Assembly: GCA_964630665.1 (NCBI GenBank)
Contig: CAZVVN010000006.1
Coordinates: 13,407 to 77,406, forward strand
Direction of reading: 5' to 3'
Source: UBA9619 sp964630665
GTDB lineage: Bacteria > Pseudomonadota > Gammaproteobacteria > Arenicellales > UBA868
DNA length: 64,000 bases
The translations under genes were made by a program, and so were the position numbers. Of this stretch, positions 52,199-60,922 are shown one piece after another. How positions within the stretch are numbered: the first letter of the stretch is position 1; the number at the start of each line of letters is the position of its first letter. The notes under the pieces were generated by a model. The model was not told the origin of the DNA. It was given only the letters and a program-made list of their open reading frames with translations, and made no database searches.

Positions 52199-54255
52199 CA
52201 GACCCCGGCTTCTGCGGACAGTGCCACCCGCTCGATCGCAAAGGGGGCTTGATCCTCGATCTCAGCAAAGGGGGCACGGGCAAAGCGGTGACCCGACCAG
52301 ACCGCCGCTGCGATGGTGCCTGGGGCATAACAGTCCCCTATTCTCACGATGCGCCGCGCATGGTCACCCTGAGCAAGATCCGCGTAAAGATCATCGTTTG
52401 CTATGAGCGCGGTCACCAGTACCACCGATCTACATTCGACAGTAGAGGTCTGGCCGGTGTAGATACATTTTATCTGCACCATTTTCTCCTCGACCCCGGT
52501 CAGGGTGTGTGATGCCACAATCCGGATGCCCGCTTCCATCAGACGGGCCTGAATCCGGGTCTGCTCGAGCGTGTAGTTGGTAAAAGCAGAGACGACCGGT
52601 TCCGGCGTCACCAGGATCACGTCGCTGCCCAGTGCACGCAGTCGCTCGGCGATCACACCGCCCATATAGTAGTGATCATCGTCGAACAGTACGACAGGAC
52701 CGTCGGGCTCGACCCCATCCATGATGTCATCCGGCGTGTACACCGAGGGGCGTTCAGCGCCCGGAATAACAGCACGGTCAGTGCGACCGAACCCATCGCG
52801 GCGCCAGGTCGCCCCGGTTGCCAGGGCCACGATGCCGCAGCCTGTCTCGATTACTGCTTCTGCTGTCATGTCGCTATCGCGATATAGCGTAACGTTGCTC
52901 ATCCGGTCGATCTGCCCGATCCGCCAATCCCGGACACGAGCCCAGGTGGCAAGCCCCGGCAACGTAGTCTCGCGCGAGACACGGCCACCGAGTTCGCGGG
53001 AGCGCTCGGCAAGCACCACTTCACACCCACGCTGACCAAAGGCCCGGGCCGCCTCGAGTCCGGCCGGGCCAGCCCCTACTACCAGCACACGGTCATCGGT
53101 CTCCCTGGGCGGTATCCGTTCCGGATGCCAGCCGCGGCGCCACTCCTCGCTGCGGGTAGGGTTCTGGGTGCAGCGCATCGGTGTGTACAGGTTGTTGCCG
53201 GACACGCAGATGTTGCAGCCGATACACTCGCGGATATCTTCCTGGCGACCCTGCTCGATCTTATTTGGCAGAAACGGGTCAGCGATCGCGGGACGCGCTG
53301 CACCGATGAAATCCAGTACGCCGCGTTTGACCTGCGAGACCATCGTGTCCGGAGAGGTAAACCGCCCGACCCCGACCACCGGTTTGCTGGTCAGCGACTT
53401 GACAAAGGCAACGTAGGGCTCCTGGTAGCCTTCCTCTGCGAAACGGGAGGTCATCGAGTCATTGTTCCAGTCACTCACATTGACGTCCCACAGATCGGGC
53501 AATTCGGCCAGAATTTCCACGATCTCGCGACCATCACCACTGCTGGTGATGCCCTTCTCTCCCAGTAATTCATCAACTGCCAGCCGCACAGCCACCGCGC
53601 AGGTCTCTCCGACTTCGTCGCGCACCTCCTCGATACACTCACGGAACAGCCGCACCCGGTTCTCCACGCTGCCGCCGTATTCATCACTGCGGGTATTGAT
53701 CCTGGGTGATAGAAACTCCAGAAGCAGGGTGATGTCATGCCCGGCATAGACGTAGACGATGTCGAAACCGGCCTGCTTTGCCAGCCGTGCCGCACGTCGA
53801 TGCCACTGGCGAAAATTTGCAATATCGACCTTGTTCATCGCCCGGGCGTGTACCGGGTAAGGTCCCTGTACCGGTGTGCTGATCGGCGCCAGCGGGATCT
53901 CCCGGCCGATGTGGTTGGGCGAGTAGCTGCCGTTGTGAACCAGCTCGCAGGCTGCCAGTGCCCCATGCTGGTGTACCAGTTCGGTCATCCGGGCATGAAA
54001 CGGAACATCGTCCTCGCCCCAGAGCCTGACCTGGGCACGCATATCGGCGGTGTGATGGATGTCGCACTGCTCGGTACTCACCACCGCCCAACCACCTTCC
54101 GCATTGACCGCCCGAATATGTGCGCCGACGGTCGGATAGTTCCGCCCGGCGCCAGTACAGTGGGGCACCTGGTAGAAACGGTTACGGGCAGTCACCGGGC
54201 CGATCTCTACCGGCTCGAAAAGCACAGCGTATGGGTTAGTGTTGTCTGAATGCAA
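52198..54255 (-). CDS. Trimethylamine/dimethylamine-dehydrogenase-like iron-sulfur flavoprotein
   Basis: This 685-residue enzyme matches trimethylamine dehydrogenase along its length. RNRFYQVPHCTGAG holds Cys33, equivalent to the 6-S-cysteinyl-FMN cysteine. ECIGCNIC plus Cys362 would bind [4Fe-4S], and VLVVGAGPAGLEAARAF binds ADP/FAD-like cofactor. The active-site Tyr170, His173 and Asp266 are kept. The aromatic bowl differs: Gln63 replaces the tyrosine, Trp263 is kept, and the third aromatic position is non-aromatic. As Gln at this position is known in dimethylamine-type enzymes, a secondary amine or another amine is more likely than trimethylamine. Confidence 0.9.
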   Translation of the reverse strand: MHSDNTNPYAVLFEPVEIGPVTARNRFYQVPHCTGAGRNYPTVGAHIRAVNAEGGWAVVSTEQCDIHHTADMRAQVRLWGEDDVPFHARMTELVHQHGALAACELVHNGSYSPNHIGREIPLAPISTPVQGPYPVHARAMNKVDIANFRQWHRRAARLAKQAGFDIVYVYAGHDITLLLEFLSPRINTRSDEYGGSVENRVRLFRECIEEVRDEVGETCAVAVRLAVDELLGEKGITSSGDGREIVEILAELPDLWDVNVSDWNNDSMTSRFAEEGYQEPYVAFVKSLTSKPVVGVGRFTSPDTMVSQVKRGVLDFIGAARPAIADPFLPNKIEQGRQEDIRECIGCNICVSGNNLYTPMRCTQNPTRSEEWRRGWHPERIPPRETDDRVLVVGAGPAGLEAARAFGQRGCEVVLAERSRELGGRVSRETTLPGLATWARVRDWRIGQIDRMSNVTLYRDSDMTAEAVIETGCGIVALATGATWRRDGFGRTDRAVIPGAERPSVYTPDDIMDGVEPDGPVVLFDDDHYYMGGVIAERLRALGSDVILVTPEPVVSAFTNYTLEQTRIQARLMEAGIRIVASHTLTGVEEKMVQIKCIYTGQTSTVECRSVVLVTALIANDDLYADLAQGDHARRIVRIGDCYAPGTIAAAVWSGHRFARAPFAEIEDQAPFAIERVALSAEAGV

Positions 54256-54282
54256 ACCATGCCTCCATCGATCGATTCGTTT

Positions 54283-55599
54283 TCAAGGGTCAGGAAAAGC
54301 AGTATACGTTCTGTTGCCTGAAGGGCGCGGTGCTCGAGTCAATAATGCAGCGAATACCGCGGCCAGTGACAGGCCGGTGAACGTCCACAGTGACAGGACA
54401 TAATCCCCCGTCTGGTCACGAAGAATTCCAGAGACCAAAGGCCCCGTCGCCTGCGCCACGACCTGGATGGACAGCGCCACGCCACGGATAGCACCAAAAC
54501 TTTTCCGCCCAAAGTAATCGGCCCAGGCAATCGGCAGAATCGTCAGCACACCGCCGATGCTGATCCCGAAAAATGCCGCCGCCAGATAACCCTGCCACGT
54601 CATCGTGATCCAGATCATGGTCACGGTGCTGAATCCCAGCGTGACCGCGGCAGCCGCCAGCGACATGCGGACACCAACCCGGCGCACTGCCATGCCAAAC
54701 ATAAGCCCTGAGACAGCCGACGCCAGGGAGAATGTGCTGATAACTGTGGCGGCGATGGTCGGGTCCAGTCCGCGTTCGATCAGGTGCGGTGCCTGGTGAA
54801 GAGAGACCCCGGCCTGCACCGGATAGACCAGCAACGTGTACAGCGACAACAACCAAAACGCTGGCGTACGCAGCGCTTCGGCACGGCTAAAAGCGGGTTC
54901 TGCAACAGCAGCGGCCGCCGGCGACGCCTGGCCGAGCACACCTTCGGCCGACGGTGACTGCGGACCATCCGGTGTGAGACCCATATCCTCGGGTTGCCGC
55001 ACAACAAGGGCCCACACGGGAATGAAGCCGATGATCAACACGGTCGCGCCGATGGCCAGCCAACCCACCCGCCAGCCACTGCCAACAATGGCCAATTGTG
55101 CGATCAGCGGCATCGCCATGAGGCCTGCCATCTGCATAAACGTCGTGATCGAGGTGGCCAGGCCGCGATCGCGTCTGAACCAACTGTTGACAGCGCCGTA
55201 AATTCCGAGGTCGAATGGACCGGCAAAGGTCATCCGCGCAACACAAAACAGCAGTACAAAGACCAGCAATGACTGGGTCAGGGACAGCAACATAGCGGCC
55301 ACCCCCGTCACCAGCACGGCGACGCATAACATCCTGCGGGCGCCATAGCGATCCTGAATGGGACCCAGAACAGGAGATACCAAAGCAGCGAGAATGCCAC
55401 CGATGGAGACAGCCACCGACATTGCCGTCCGTGACCAGCCAAACTCAGCGGTCATAGGCTCGATAAAGATTGAGAGCGTCGCCACTGCCGGGCCCTGTCG
55501 GGCAAATCCTGCACAGCAGACACAGGCAAGCACGATCCAGCCATAGAAAAACGGCAGTCGCGGCTGCAACCAGCGTGGCAGACTTTGAGGATTTATCAT
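54283..55599 (-). CDS. Major facilitator superfamily transporter
   Basis: This 438-residue protein has about twelve helices. It has FFYGWIVLACVCCAGFARQGPAVATLSIF and LGPIQDRYGARRMLCVAVL, the A-motif loop between helices 2 and 3 of MFS proteins. The pattern resembles the oxalate/formate- and monocarboxylate-type subgroup, so an organic anion is a reasonable cargo. It ends 27 bases before the amine-dehydrogenase gene starts on the same strand. Confidence 0.88.
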   Translation of the reverse strand: MINPQSLPRWLQPRLPFFYGWIVLACVCCAGFARQGPAVATLSIFIEPMTAEFGWSRTAMSVAVSIGGILAALVSPVLGPIQDRYGARRMLCVAVLVTGVAAMLLSLTQSLLVFVLLFCVARMTFAGPFDLGIYGAVNSWFRRDRGLATSITTFMQMAGLMAMPLIAQLAIVGSGWRVGWLAIGATVLIIGFIPVWALVVRQPEDMGLTPDGPQSPSAEGVLGQASPAAAAVAEPAFSRAEALRTPAFWLLSLYTLLVYPVQAGVSLHQAPHLIERGLDPTIAATVISTFSLASAVSGLMFGMAVRRVGVRMSLAAAAVTLGFSTVTMIWITMTWQGYLAAAFFGISIGGVLTILPIAWADYFGRKSFGAIRGVALSIQVVAQATGPLVSGILRDQTGDYVLSLWTFTGLSLAAVFAALLTRAPRPSGNRTYTAFPDP

Positions 55600-55633
55600 T
55601 TACCTTGTATTTTCGCCACCGCGCCCGCCCGGC

Positions 55634-56485
55634 CTATTTGGTTGCTGCAGACTTTGTTTCCAACCGGGCAATGTAGGTCGCACTAAAGACCACGATCCCG
55701 GCGCCGAGCCAGATCCAGATCTCCGGCTTCTCACCGAAGAAAGCCAGTCCGATCAGTGTGGACCACACCAGTTGGAGAAAATCAACCGGTTGTGACACCG
55801 TCACATCGACCAGCGCCAGCCCGCGGGCCATACACAGGTGACTACTGGTCGCAAAGACGGCCGTTCCGGCGAGAAACATCAGGTCTGATGACGATGGCGA
55901 CTGCCAGACCCACAGTGCTGGCAGCAGCATGGTGAGAGTGGCGAAAATAGAGAGATAAGCCACCAGGGTGCCGCTCGAATCATCGCGGACCAAAAATTTG
56001 GTCAACACTTTGGATGCGGCAAAAAGCGGCGCCGCAAACAGCATCGCAACAGCCCCCCACTGAATCACCGCGCTGCCCGGCCGGAGAATCGTCAAGACCC
56101 CGATCAAACCCAGAATGACCGCCACGATCCTCGGGCGGGTCATGCGCTCACCAAGGAATACGGCAGCACCAATCACCACAAAGATCGGAGCGATAAAGCT
56201 GAGTGCTGTGACCTCAGCAATCGGCAACTGGCTGGCTGCGAAGAACCACAGCATCACCGCGACGGCGTGAATACAGCCGCGAAAACCGTGAATCCGGATG
56301 TGCCGTGAGCGAAAAAGGCCCATGCCGCTGCGCAGTAACAGCGGCAGCAACACCAGCAAACCGAACAAATAACGGATAAATGCAGCCTGAATGGGGTGCA
56401 ACTCATTGCCAACGTAGCGGACTAGGGCGATAAACACCACGAACAGAACACCGGCACCGGCGACCCACGACAGGCCTCTTGTCAT
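55634..56485 (-). CDS. EamA/DMT-family transporter
   Basis: I start at ATG 56485 (283 residues); a GTG nine bases upstream is in frame. Ten helices in two EamA repeats are visible, with VTALSFIAPIFVVIGAAVFLGE in the first and FLQLVWSTLIGLAFFGEKPE in the second. It exports or imports small metabolites. It precedes the MFS gene by 34 bases and is divergent from the molybdenum hydroxylase operon. Confidence 0.88.
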   Translation of the reverse strand: MTRGLSWVAGAGVLFVVFIALVRYVGNELHPIQAAFIRYLFGLLVLLPLLLRSGMGLFRSRHIRIHGFRGCIHAVAVMLWFFAASQLPIAEVTALSFIAPIFVVIGAAVFLGERMTRPRIVAVILGLIGVLTILRPGSAVIQWGAVAMLFAAPLFAASKVLTKFLVRDDSSGTLVAYLSIFATLTMLLPALWVWQSPSSSDLMFLAGTAVFATSSHLCMARGLALVDVTVSQPVDFLQLVWSTLIGLAFFGEKPEIWIWLGAGIVVFSATYIARLETKSAATK

Positions 56486-56563
56486 GGAACTCACGAGGTG
56501 AGTCTAACCAATTCTCAGCATCCGACTCGGTGGCGGTGGTATAAACACCCATTCAGCTGTGCC

Positions 56564-56577
56564 TAACCCCTGGGTTA
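56564..56577. promoter_or_regulatory. Inverted repeat between eamA-like and coxM-like genes
   Basis: TAACCC-CT-GGGTTA is a perfect 6-bp inverted repeat in the 235-base divergent gap. It could bind a dimeric regulator of the transporter and the hydroxylase operon. Evidence is position and symmetry alone. Confidence 0.3.
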
Positions 56578-56720
56578 AGGATATACCTCAGGAGCCAGCC
56601 GTCGTTATCAAATCAGCCGCCAGGGTATAGACTAGCTATCCAGGCACCGGCAGGTGGGCCGGAAATGTCAGATACTCTGAATCGTTACAACTATATTTCT
56701 TTAACAAAGAAGATTTTTCG

Positions 56721-57581
56721 ATGAAATACCAAACTCCTAGGACAACCAAAGAGGCTGCAGCACTCATGCTGCGTGGAAAGGGTAATGCTTTTCTGCTCGC
56801 AGGTGGAACCGATCTTATGGTCCGCATGAAATGTGACCTGATCGAGCCCGATCTAGTCGTGGATATCAAACACATTGCGAAAATGCAGTCGATCACGAAA
56901 TCCTCGACTGGTTTTCGACTTGGGGCAGCAGTCTCCGCTGCCGAAATGGGTGAAAACGCAGCTTTGAAAAAGGCCTGGCCCGGCGTCGTGGAAGCAGCCA
57001 ATCTGATCGGTTCTGATCAGATTCAGAACCGATGCACAGTTGTCGGTAATCTCTGCAATGCATCCCCTGCCGCTGATTCTGTTCCAGCCCTGATTGCAGC
57101 GGGCGCAAAGGTCTCCATCGTTGGGCCCGAGCGCCGAAGAACAGTGGCGGTTGAAAAGATTATCACCGGCCCTGGCACCACATCACTGGCGAGAGGCGAG
57201 GTTGTCGAGGCCATTACACTGCCCAAACGCCCGTCAAAGTCAGGTGATGCCTACCTTCGTTTTGTCCCCCGCTCGGAGATGGACATCGCTGTAGTTGGAG
57301 CAGCAGTCAACTTGACTCTGGACAGGAACCTGGTGATCAAGAGCGCACGGATCGTCCTGGGGGCAGTTGCACCAACAGCTTTGCTCGTGCCGGCGGCGGC
57401 CAGGGCCATTGTCGGCACACAACTGAACAAGGCTGCACTGGCAAAACTGACAGATGCTTGCAGCGCCGCTTGCGATCCAATCGACGACATGCGTGGCACT
57501 GTTGAATTCAGAACCGAAGTCGCGGGCGTCCTTGCACAACGCGCCGCCAGAATCGCCTATCAGCGGGCAGGGGGGCAGTGA
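56721..57581 (+). CDS. Molybdenum hydroxylase FAD-binding (medium) subunit, CoxM-like
   Basis: This 286-residue protein has AFLLAGGTDLMVRMKCDL and RNRCTVVGNLCNASPAADSVPAL-like QNRCTVVGNLCNASPAAD, the FAD-binding signatures of the xanthine-dehydrogenase/CO-dehydrogenase medium subunit. It passes electrons from the iron-sulfur subunit to a quinone or other acceptor. Its stop shares a base with the start of the small subunit. Confidence 0.92.
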   Translation: MKYQTPRTTKEAAALMLRGKGNAFLLAGGTDLMVRMKCDLIEPDLVVDIKHIAKMQSITKSSTGFRLGAAVSAAEMGENAALKKAWPGVVEAANLIGSDQIQNRCTVVGNLCNASPAADSVPALIAAGAKVSIVGPERRRTVAVEKIITGPGTTSLARGEVVEAITLPKRPSKSGDAYLRFVPRSEMDIAVVGAAVNLTLDRNLVIKSARIVLGAVAPTALLVPAAARAIVGTQLNKAALAKLTDACSAACDPIDDMRGTVEFRTEVAGVLAQRAARIAYQRAGGQ

Positions 57582-58057
57582 TGTCAGGAACACTTGTATC
57601 TACCGTCGTCAATGGCGATCAGACTGAGTTTGTCTGTCAACCGAACGAGACCCTGCTCGAAGTGCTGCGTAACAGGCTTGGGCTTACTGGCTCTAAAGAA
57701 GGCTGCGGCACCGGGGACTGCGGTGCCTGCAGCGTGACCCTTGATGGCCGGTTGGTCTGTTCCTGTCTCGTGCTGGGCGTCGAAGCCCAGGACCGTGAGG
57801 TAAACACGGTAGAGGGTCTGGCAGATGGCGATGTACTTCACCCACTGCAGTCAAACTTCATTGATCATGCTGCGCTGCAGTGTGGTATTTGCACACCCGG
57901 ATTCTTGATGGCAAGTCAAGCGTTGCTCGAGCGAAATCCGAACCCGACCGATGAGGAAATCCGATTTGCTCTGGCCGGCAATCTCTGCCGCTGTACGGGC
58001 TACGACAAGATTGTCCGCGCTGTAAAAGCGGCAGCAAAAGAACTCAGGAAAAAATAG
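57581..58057 (+). CDS. Molybdenum hydroxylase [2Fe-2S] (small) subunit, CoxS-like
   Basis: This 158-residue protein has a plant-type [2Fe-2S] site in CGTGDCGACSVTLDGRLVC and the second cluster in CGICTPGF and NLCRCTGYDKIV. Length and spacing match the small subunit of this enzyme family. The start ATG at 57581 overlaps the previous stop as TGATG. Confidence 0.93.
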   Translation: MSGTLVSTVVNGDQTEFVCQPNETLLEVLRNRLGLTGSKEGCGTGDCGACSVTLDGRLVCSCLVLGVEAQDREVNTVEGLADGDVLHPLQSNFIDHAALQCGICTPGFLMASQALLERNPNPTDEEIRFALAGNLCRCTGYDKIVRAVKAAAKELRKK

Positions 58058-58125
58058 CCCGAGTGCCTGAGACCGACGAACACCAACCAGACTAGAACAA
58101 CCAGAATCTGCAGGAGATGCCTGAG

Positions 58126-60387
58126 ATGGCTAACGACACCAAGTTCAGAAACCGAAAATTCAAAGCTGTTGGTACCCGGCCGCCGCGTCCGGACGGGCTC
58201 GACAAGGTCACCGGTCGGGCCAAGTATGGTGCAGACACCTTTGCACCGGGCCAACTCGTTGGCCTGATTCTGCGCTCCCCTCACGCGCACGCCCAGATCA
58301 AGCGCATCGACACGTCGAAAGCCGAGAAACTCAGAGGCGTCAAGGCCGTTATCACCAGTCGAGACTTACCTGATCTGACCGATGGTGACAGTGACCTGTA
58401 CGATATTCTCGAGAACTCCATGGCACGCGGTCGAGCGCTCTATGATGGCCATGCCGTTGCCGCTGTCGCGGCCATCGATGCCCCAACAGCCAGGAAGGCA
58501 CTCAAACTGATTAGTGTGACGTATAAGATCCTACCACACGTGACTGATGTCGATGAAGCGATGAAGCCCGATGCACCCTTGGTACAACCGCGCGTATTCA
58601 CCAGCGGTGTGTCGCCAAAACCGAAATCTCCTTCAAACGTCGCAAAGGTGAGTGAGTTTGGCCACGGTGATGTCAAAGCTGGATTCAAAGCGGCTGATGT
58701 CATTGTGGAAAGGAGTTACAAAACCGAGCAGACTCACCAGGGCTACATCGAACCACACGCATGCCTTGCGAGTGTCGGGCCCGATGGCCACGGCGAACTC
58801 TGGGTGACCACCCAGGGACATTTCATTTTTCGCAACACTTGCGCGGCTCTACTCGGTATGGAGGTCGCTAAACTAAAAGTGACCTCGTCGGAGATCGGTG
58901 GTGGATTTGGCGGCAAGACCCATATCTGGATGGAACCGGTTGCACTGGCGTTATCCCGCAAAGCCAATCGTCCGGTGAAAGTGGAAATGAGCCGGGACGA
59001 AGTGTTCCGGAGTACCGGTCCAACAGCGTCGACTTCCATAGACATCAAAATCGGTGCAAAAAAAGACGGTAGGATCACCGCCGCAACTGCGGTCTTACGC
59101 TACCAGGATGGTGCATTCCCAGGCATCTGGGCCATGCTCGGCGCGATGACATCCTACGCCTGTTACGACCTGAAAAATGTGAAAACCACAGGCTACGATG
59201 TTCTGGTAAATCGACCCAAAGTTGCCGCCTATCGCGCTCCTTCGGCACCGATGGCTGCTTTTGCAGTGGAAAGCGCAGTGGATGAATTGGCCACTGAAAT
59301 CGGCATGGATCCGATCGACTTCCGGATCAAGAACGCCGCGAAGGAAGGCACCCAGTCATCCTATGGTCCGACTTACGGTCCCATCGGCATCGGTCCAACT
59401 CTGGCCGCTGCGAAGAAACATCCGCACATGCGTGCCCGGCTTGGAAAGAACCAAGGCCGGGGTGTGGCTTGTGGCTTCTGGTTTAATTTTGGAGGCGAGA
59501 CGTGCACTGATCTCAACATTGGCAACGATGGTACCGTCACGCTGACAGTCGGCACGATCGACGTAGGCGGTGCCCGGGCTTCACTATCGCTGATCGCAGC
59601 TGAAGAACTCGGCATTCCGTATGAGCGAGTCAAGTGCAATATCACCGATACCGGCTCTCTCGGACACAACGATATGACCGATGGCAGCCGGGGCACCTTC
59701 TCGTCAGGGATGTCGACAATCTTCGCCGCGCGCAAGGCTATTGAAATCCTGCGCCAACGTGCGGCGGATACCTGGGAAATTCCGATCAAAGACGTCACCT
59801 GGGAAGATGGGCAAGCGATTGCGACGGGCAAGAAACACAAGAAACTTAAACCTCTCAGCCTGAATGAGCTGGCAGCAGCATCACCGAACAGTGGTGGGCC
59901 GATCGCCGGTCACAGCCAGATCGTCGCCGATGGCGCTGGTGTTTCATTTGCGAGTCATATCTGCGATATCGAGGTGGATCCCGATACCAGCGCCACGAAA
60001 GTCGTACGTTATACCGTGATTCAGGATGCCGGAAAAGCGGTTCATCCTGACTACGTTGAAGGCCAATTTCAGGGTGCGGCGGCACAAGGTATTGGCTGGG
60101 CGCTAAATGAGGAATACGTCTACGACGAAAATGGCCGACTACAGAACCCCAGCTTTCTGGATTACCGCGTGCCGGTCTGCTCGGATCTGCCGTTCATCGA
60201 CACTCAGATTCTGGAGATCCCAAACCCCAATCATCCTTACGGAATTCGTGGTGTTGGGGAAACATCCATCGTACCGCCACTGGCCGCGATCGGTAACGCG
60301 CTCTCCAATGTCGCCGGTGTCCGCATGACCCATACGCCGATGTCGCCGTCCAGAATACGAAAGGCCATCAGGGGAAAACAGACCTGA
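58126..60387 (+). CDS. Molybdenum hydroxylase catalytic (large) subunit, CoxL-like but not CO dehydrogenase
   Basis: I start at ATG 58126 (753 residues), nine bases after AGGAG; an ATG at 58117 lies inside that site. It has GGGFGGKTH near residue 258 and GIRGVGETS near 706, the latter with the catalytic glutamate of the family. The active-site loop reads AYRAPSAP near 368. True CO dehydrogenases have AYXCSFR and the common second form AYRGAGR, so this enzyme has another substrate, for example an aldehyde, purine or N-heterocycle. No maturation genes lie nearby besides the MoaD-like protein. Confidence 0.9.
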   Translation: MANDTKFRNRKFKAVGTRPPRPDGLDKVTGRAKYGADTFAPGQLVGLILRSPHAHAQIKRIDTSKAEKLRGVKAVITSRDLPDLTDGDSDLYDILENSMARGRALYDGHAVAAVAAIDAPTARKALKLISVTYKILPHVTDVDEAMKPDAPLVQPRVFTSGVSPKPKSPSNVAKVSEFGHGDVKAGFKAADVIVERSYKTEQTHQGYIEPHACLASVGPDGHGELWVTTQGHFIFRNTCAALLGMEVAKLKVTSSEIGGGFGGKTHIWMEPVALALSRKANRPVKVEMSRDEVFRSTGPTASTSIDIKIGAKKDGRITAATAVLRYQDGAFPGIWAMLGAMTSYACYDLKNVKTTGYDVLVNRPKVAAYRAPSAPMAAFAVESAVDELATEIGMDPIDFRIKNAAKEGTQSSYGPTYGPIGIGPTLAAAKKHPHMRARLGKNQGRGVACGFWFNFGGETCTDLNIGNDGTVTLTVGTIDVGGARASLSLIAAEELGIPYERVKCNITDTGSLGHNDMTDGSRGTFSSGMSTIFAARKAIEILRQRAADTWEIPIKDVTWEDGQAIATGKKHKKLKPLSLNELAAASPNSGGPIAGHSQIVADGAGVSFASHICDIEVDPDTSATKVVRYTVIQDAGKAVHPDYVEGQFQGAAAQGIGWALNEEYVYDENGRLQNPSFLDYRVPVCSDLPFIDTQILEIPNPNHPYGIRGVGETSIVPPLAAIGNALSNVAGVRMTHTPMSPSRIRKAIRGKQT

Positions 60388-60398
60388 ACGATGTGCCT

Positions 60399-60644
60399 AT
60401 GCTGAAGGTCCGCTTATCGGGCCCGCTCAAGGGGGCAGCAGATGGTGCTGCTTCGGTCTCGATTGACGCATCAACAATCCGGGAGCTGCTGCGCAAGCTG
60501 GTTACACAGTATCCGGACATGCAGCGTCAACTCGACCATGGCATCGCTGTATCGATCAATGGTGAGATCTTTCGGGACAGCTGGTCAGAAGAGATCCCGG
60601 AAGGTGCAGAGATTTTTCTGTTGCCTCGAATTCAGGGGGGATAG
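60399..60644 (+). CDS. MoaD/ThiS-like sulfur-carrier protein
   Basis: This 81-residue beta-grasp protein ends in Gly-Gly (LLPRIQGG), as required for thiocarboxylate formation. ADGAASVSIDASTIRELLRKL and VSINGEIFRDSW fit MoaD. It follows the large subunit by 11 bases, so it probably supplies sulfur for molybdopterin of this enzyme. A GTG at 60393 is an alternative start. Confidence 0.85.
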   Translation: MLKVRLSGPLKGAADGAASVSIDASTIRELLRKLVTQYPDMQRQLDHGIAVSINGEIFRDSWSEEIPEGAEIFLLPRIQGG

Positions 60645-60922
60645 GGATTCCTAGCAGCCAATTGCCGGCAGACGGGCTACAGAAAGATAGGAGTAGGTGC
60701 TGCCGATTGAAAACCAAAACTCCATTACATGTGGCGAGATATTGAGACGCTGACTCTCCAAATGCCTTAGGTGAATTCGGGGTACATCATTCTATGAAAA
60801 CGATCGGCAATAGTAGAAGAATATTTGAATTGACATGATTGCTAGGCAGGCAAAGACAACAATAATTACGTAGTTCAAAACAAAAATTACCAACCTATAA
60901 CTACAAAAAGGAAAATCCACAG
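60645..60922. other. AT-rich intergenic region before a second Pot-type operon
   Basis: 278 bases of clearly lower G+C. A TTGACA at 60830 has no -10 box at 16-18 bases. AAGGAAAA before the GTG at 60923 could be the ribosome site. No RNA gene was recognised. Confidence 0.5.

Noticed and set aside
58126..60387. Carbon monoxide dehydrogenase
   Set aside because: The active-site loop is AYRAPSAP rather than AYXCSFR, so CO oxidation is unlikely despite the CoxMSL gene order.
60830..60835. TTGACA as a -35 box for the second Pot-type operon, or a sigma-54 site nearby
   Set aside because: No -10 element at 16-18 bases, and the GG/GC pair needed for sigma-54 is missing.
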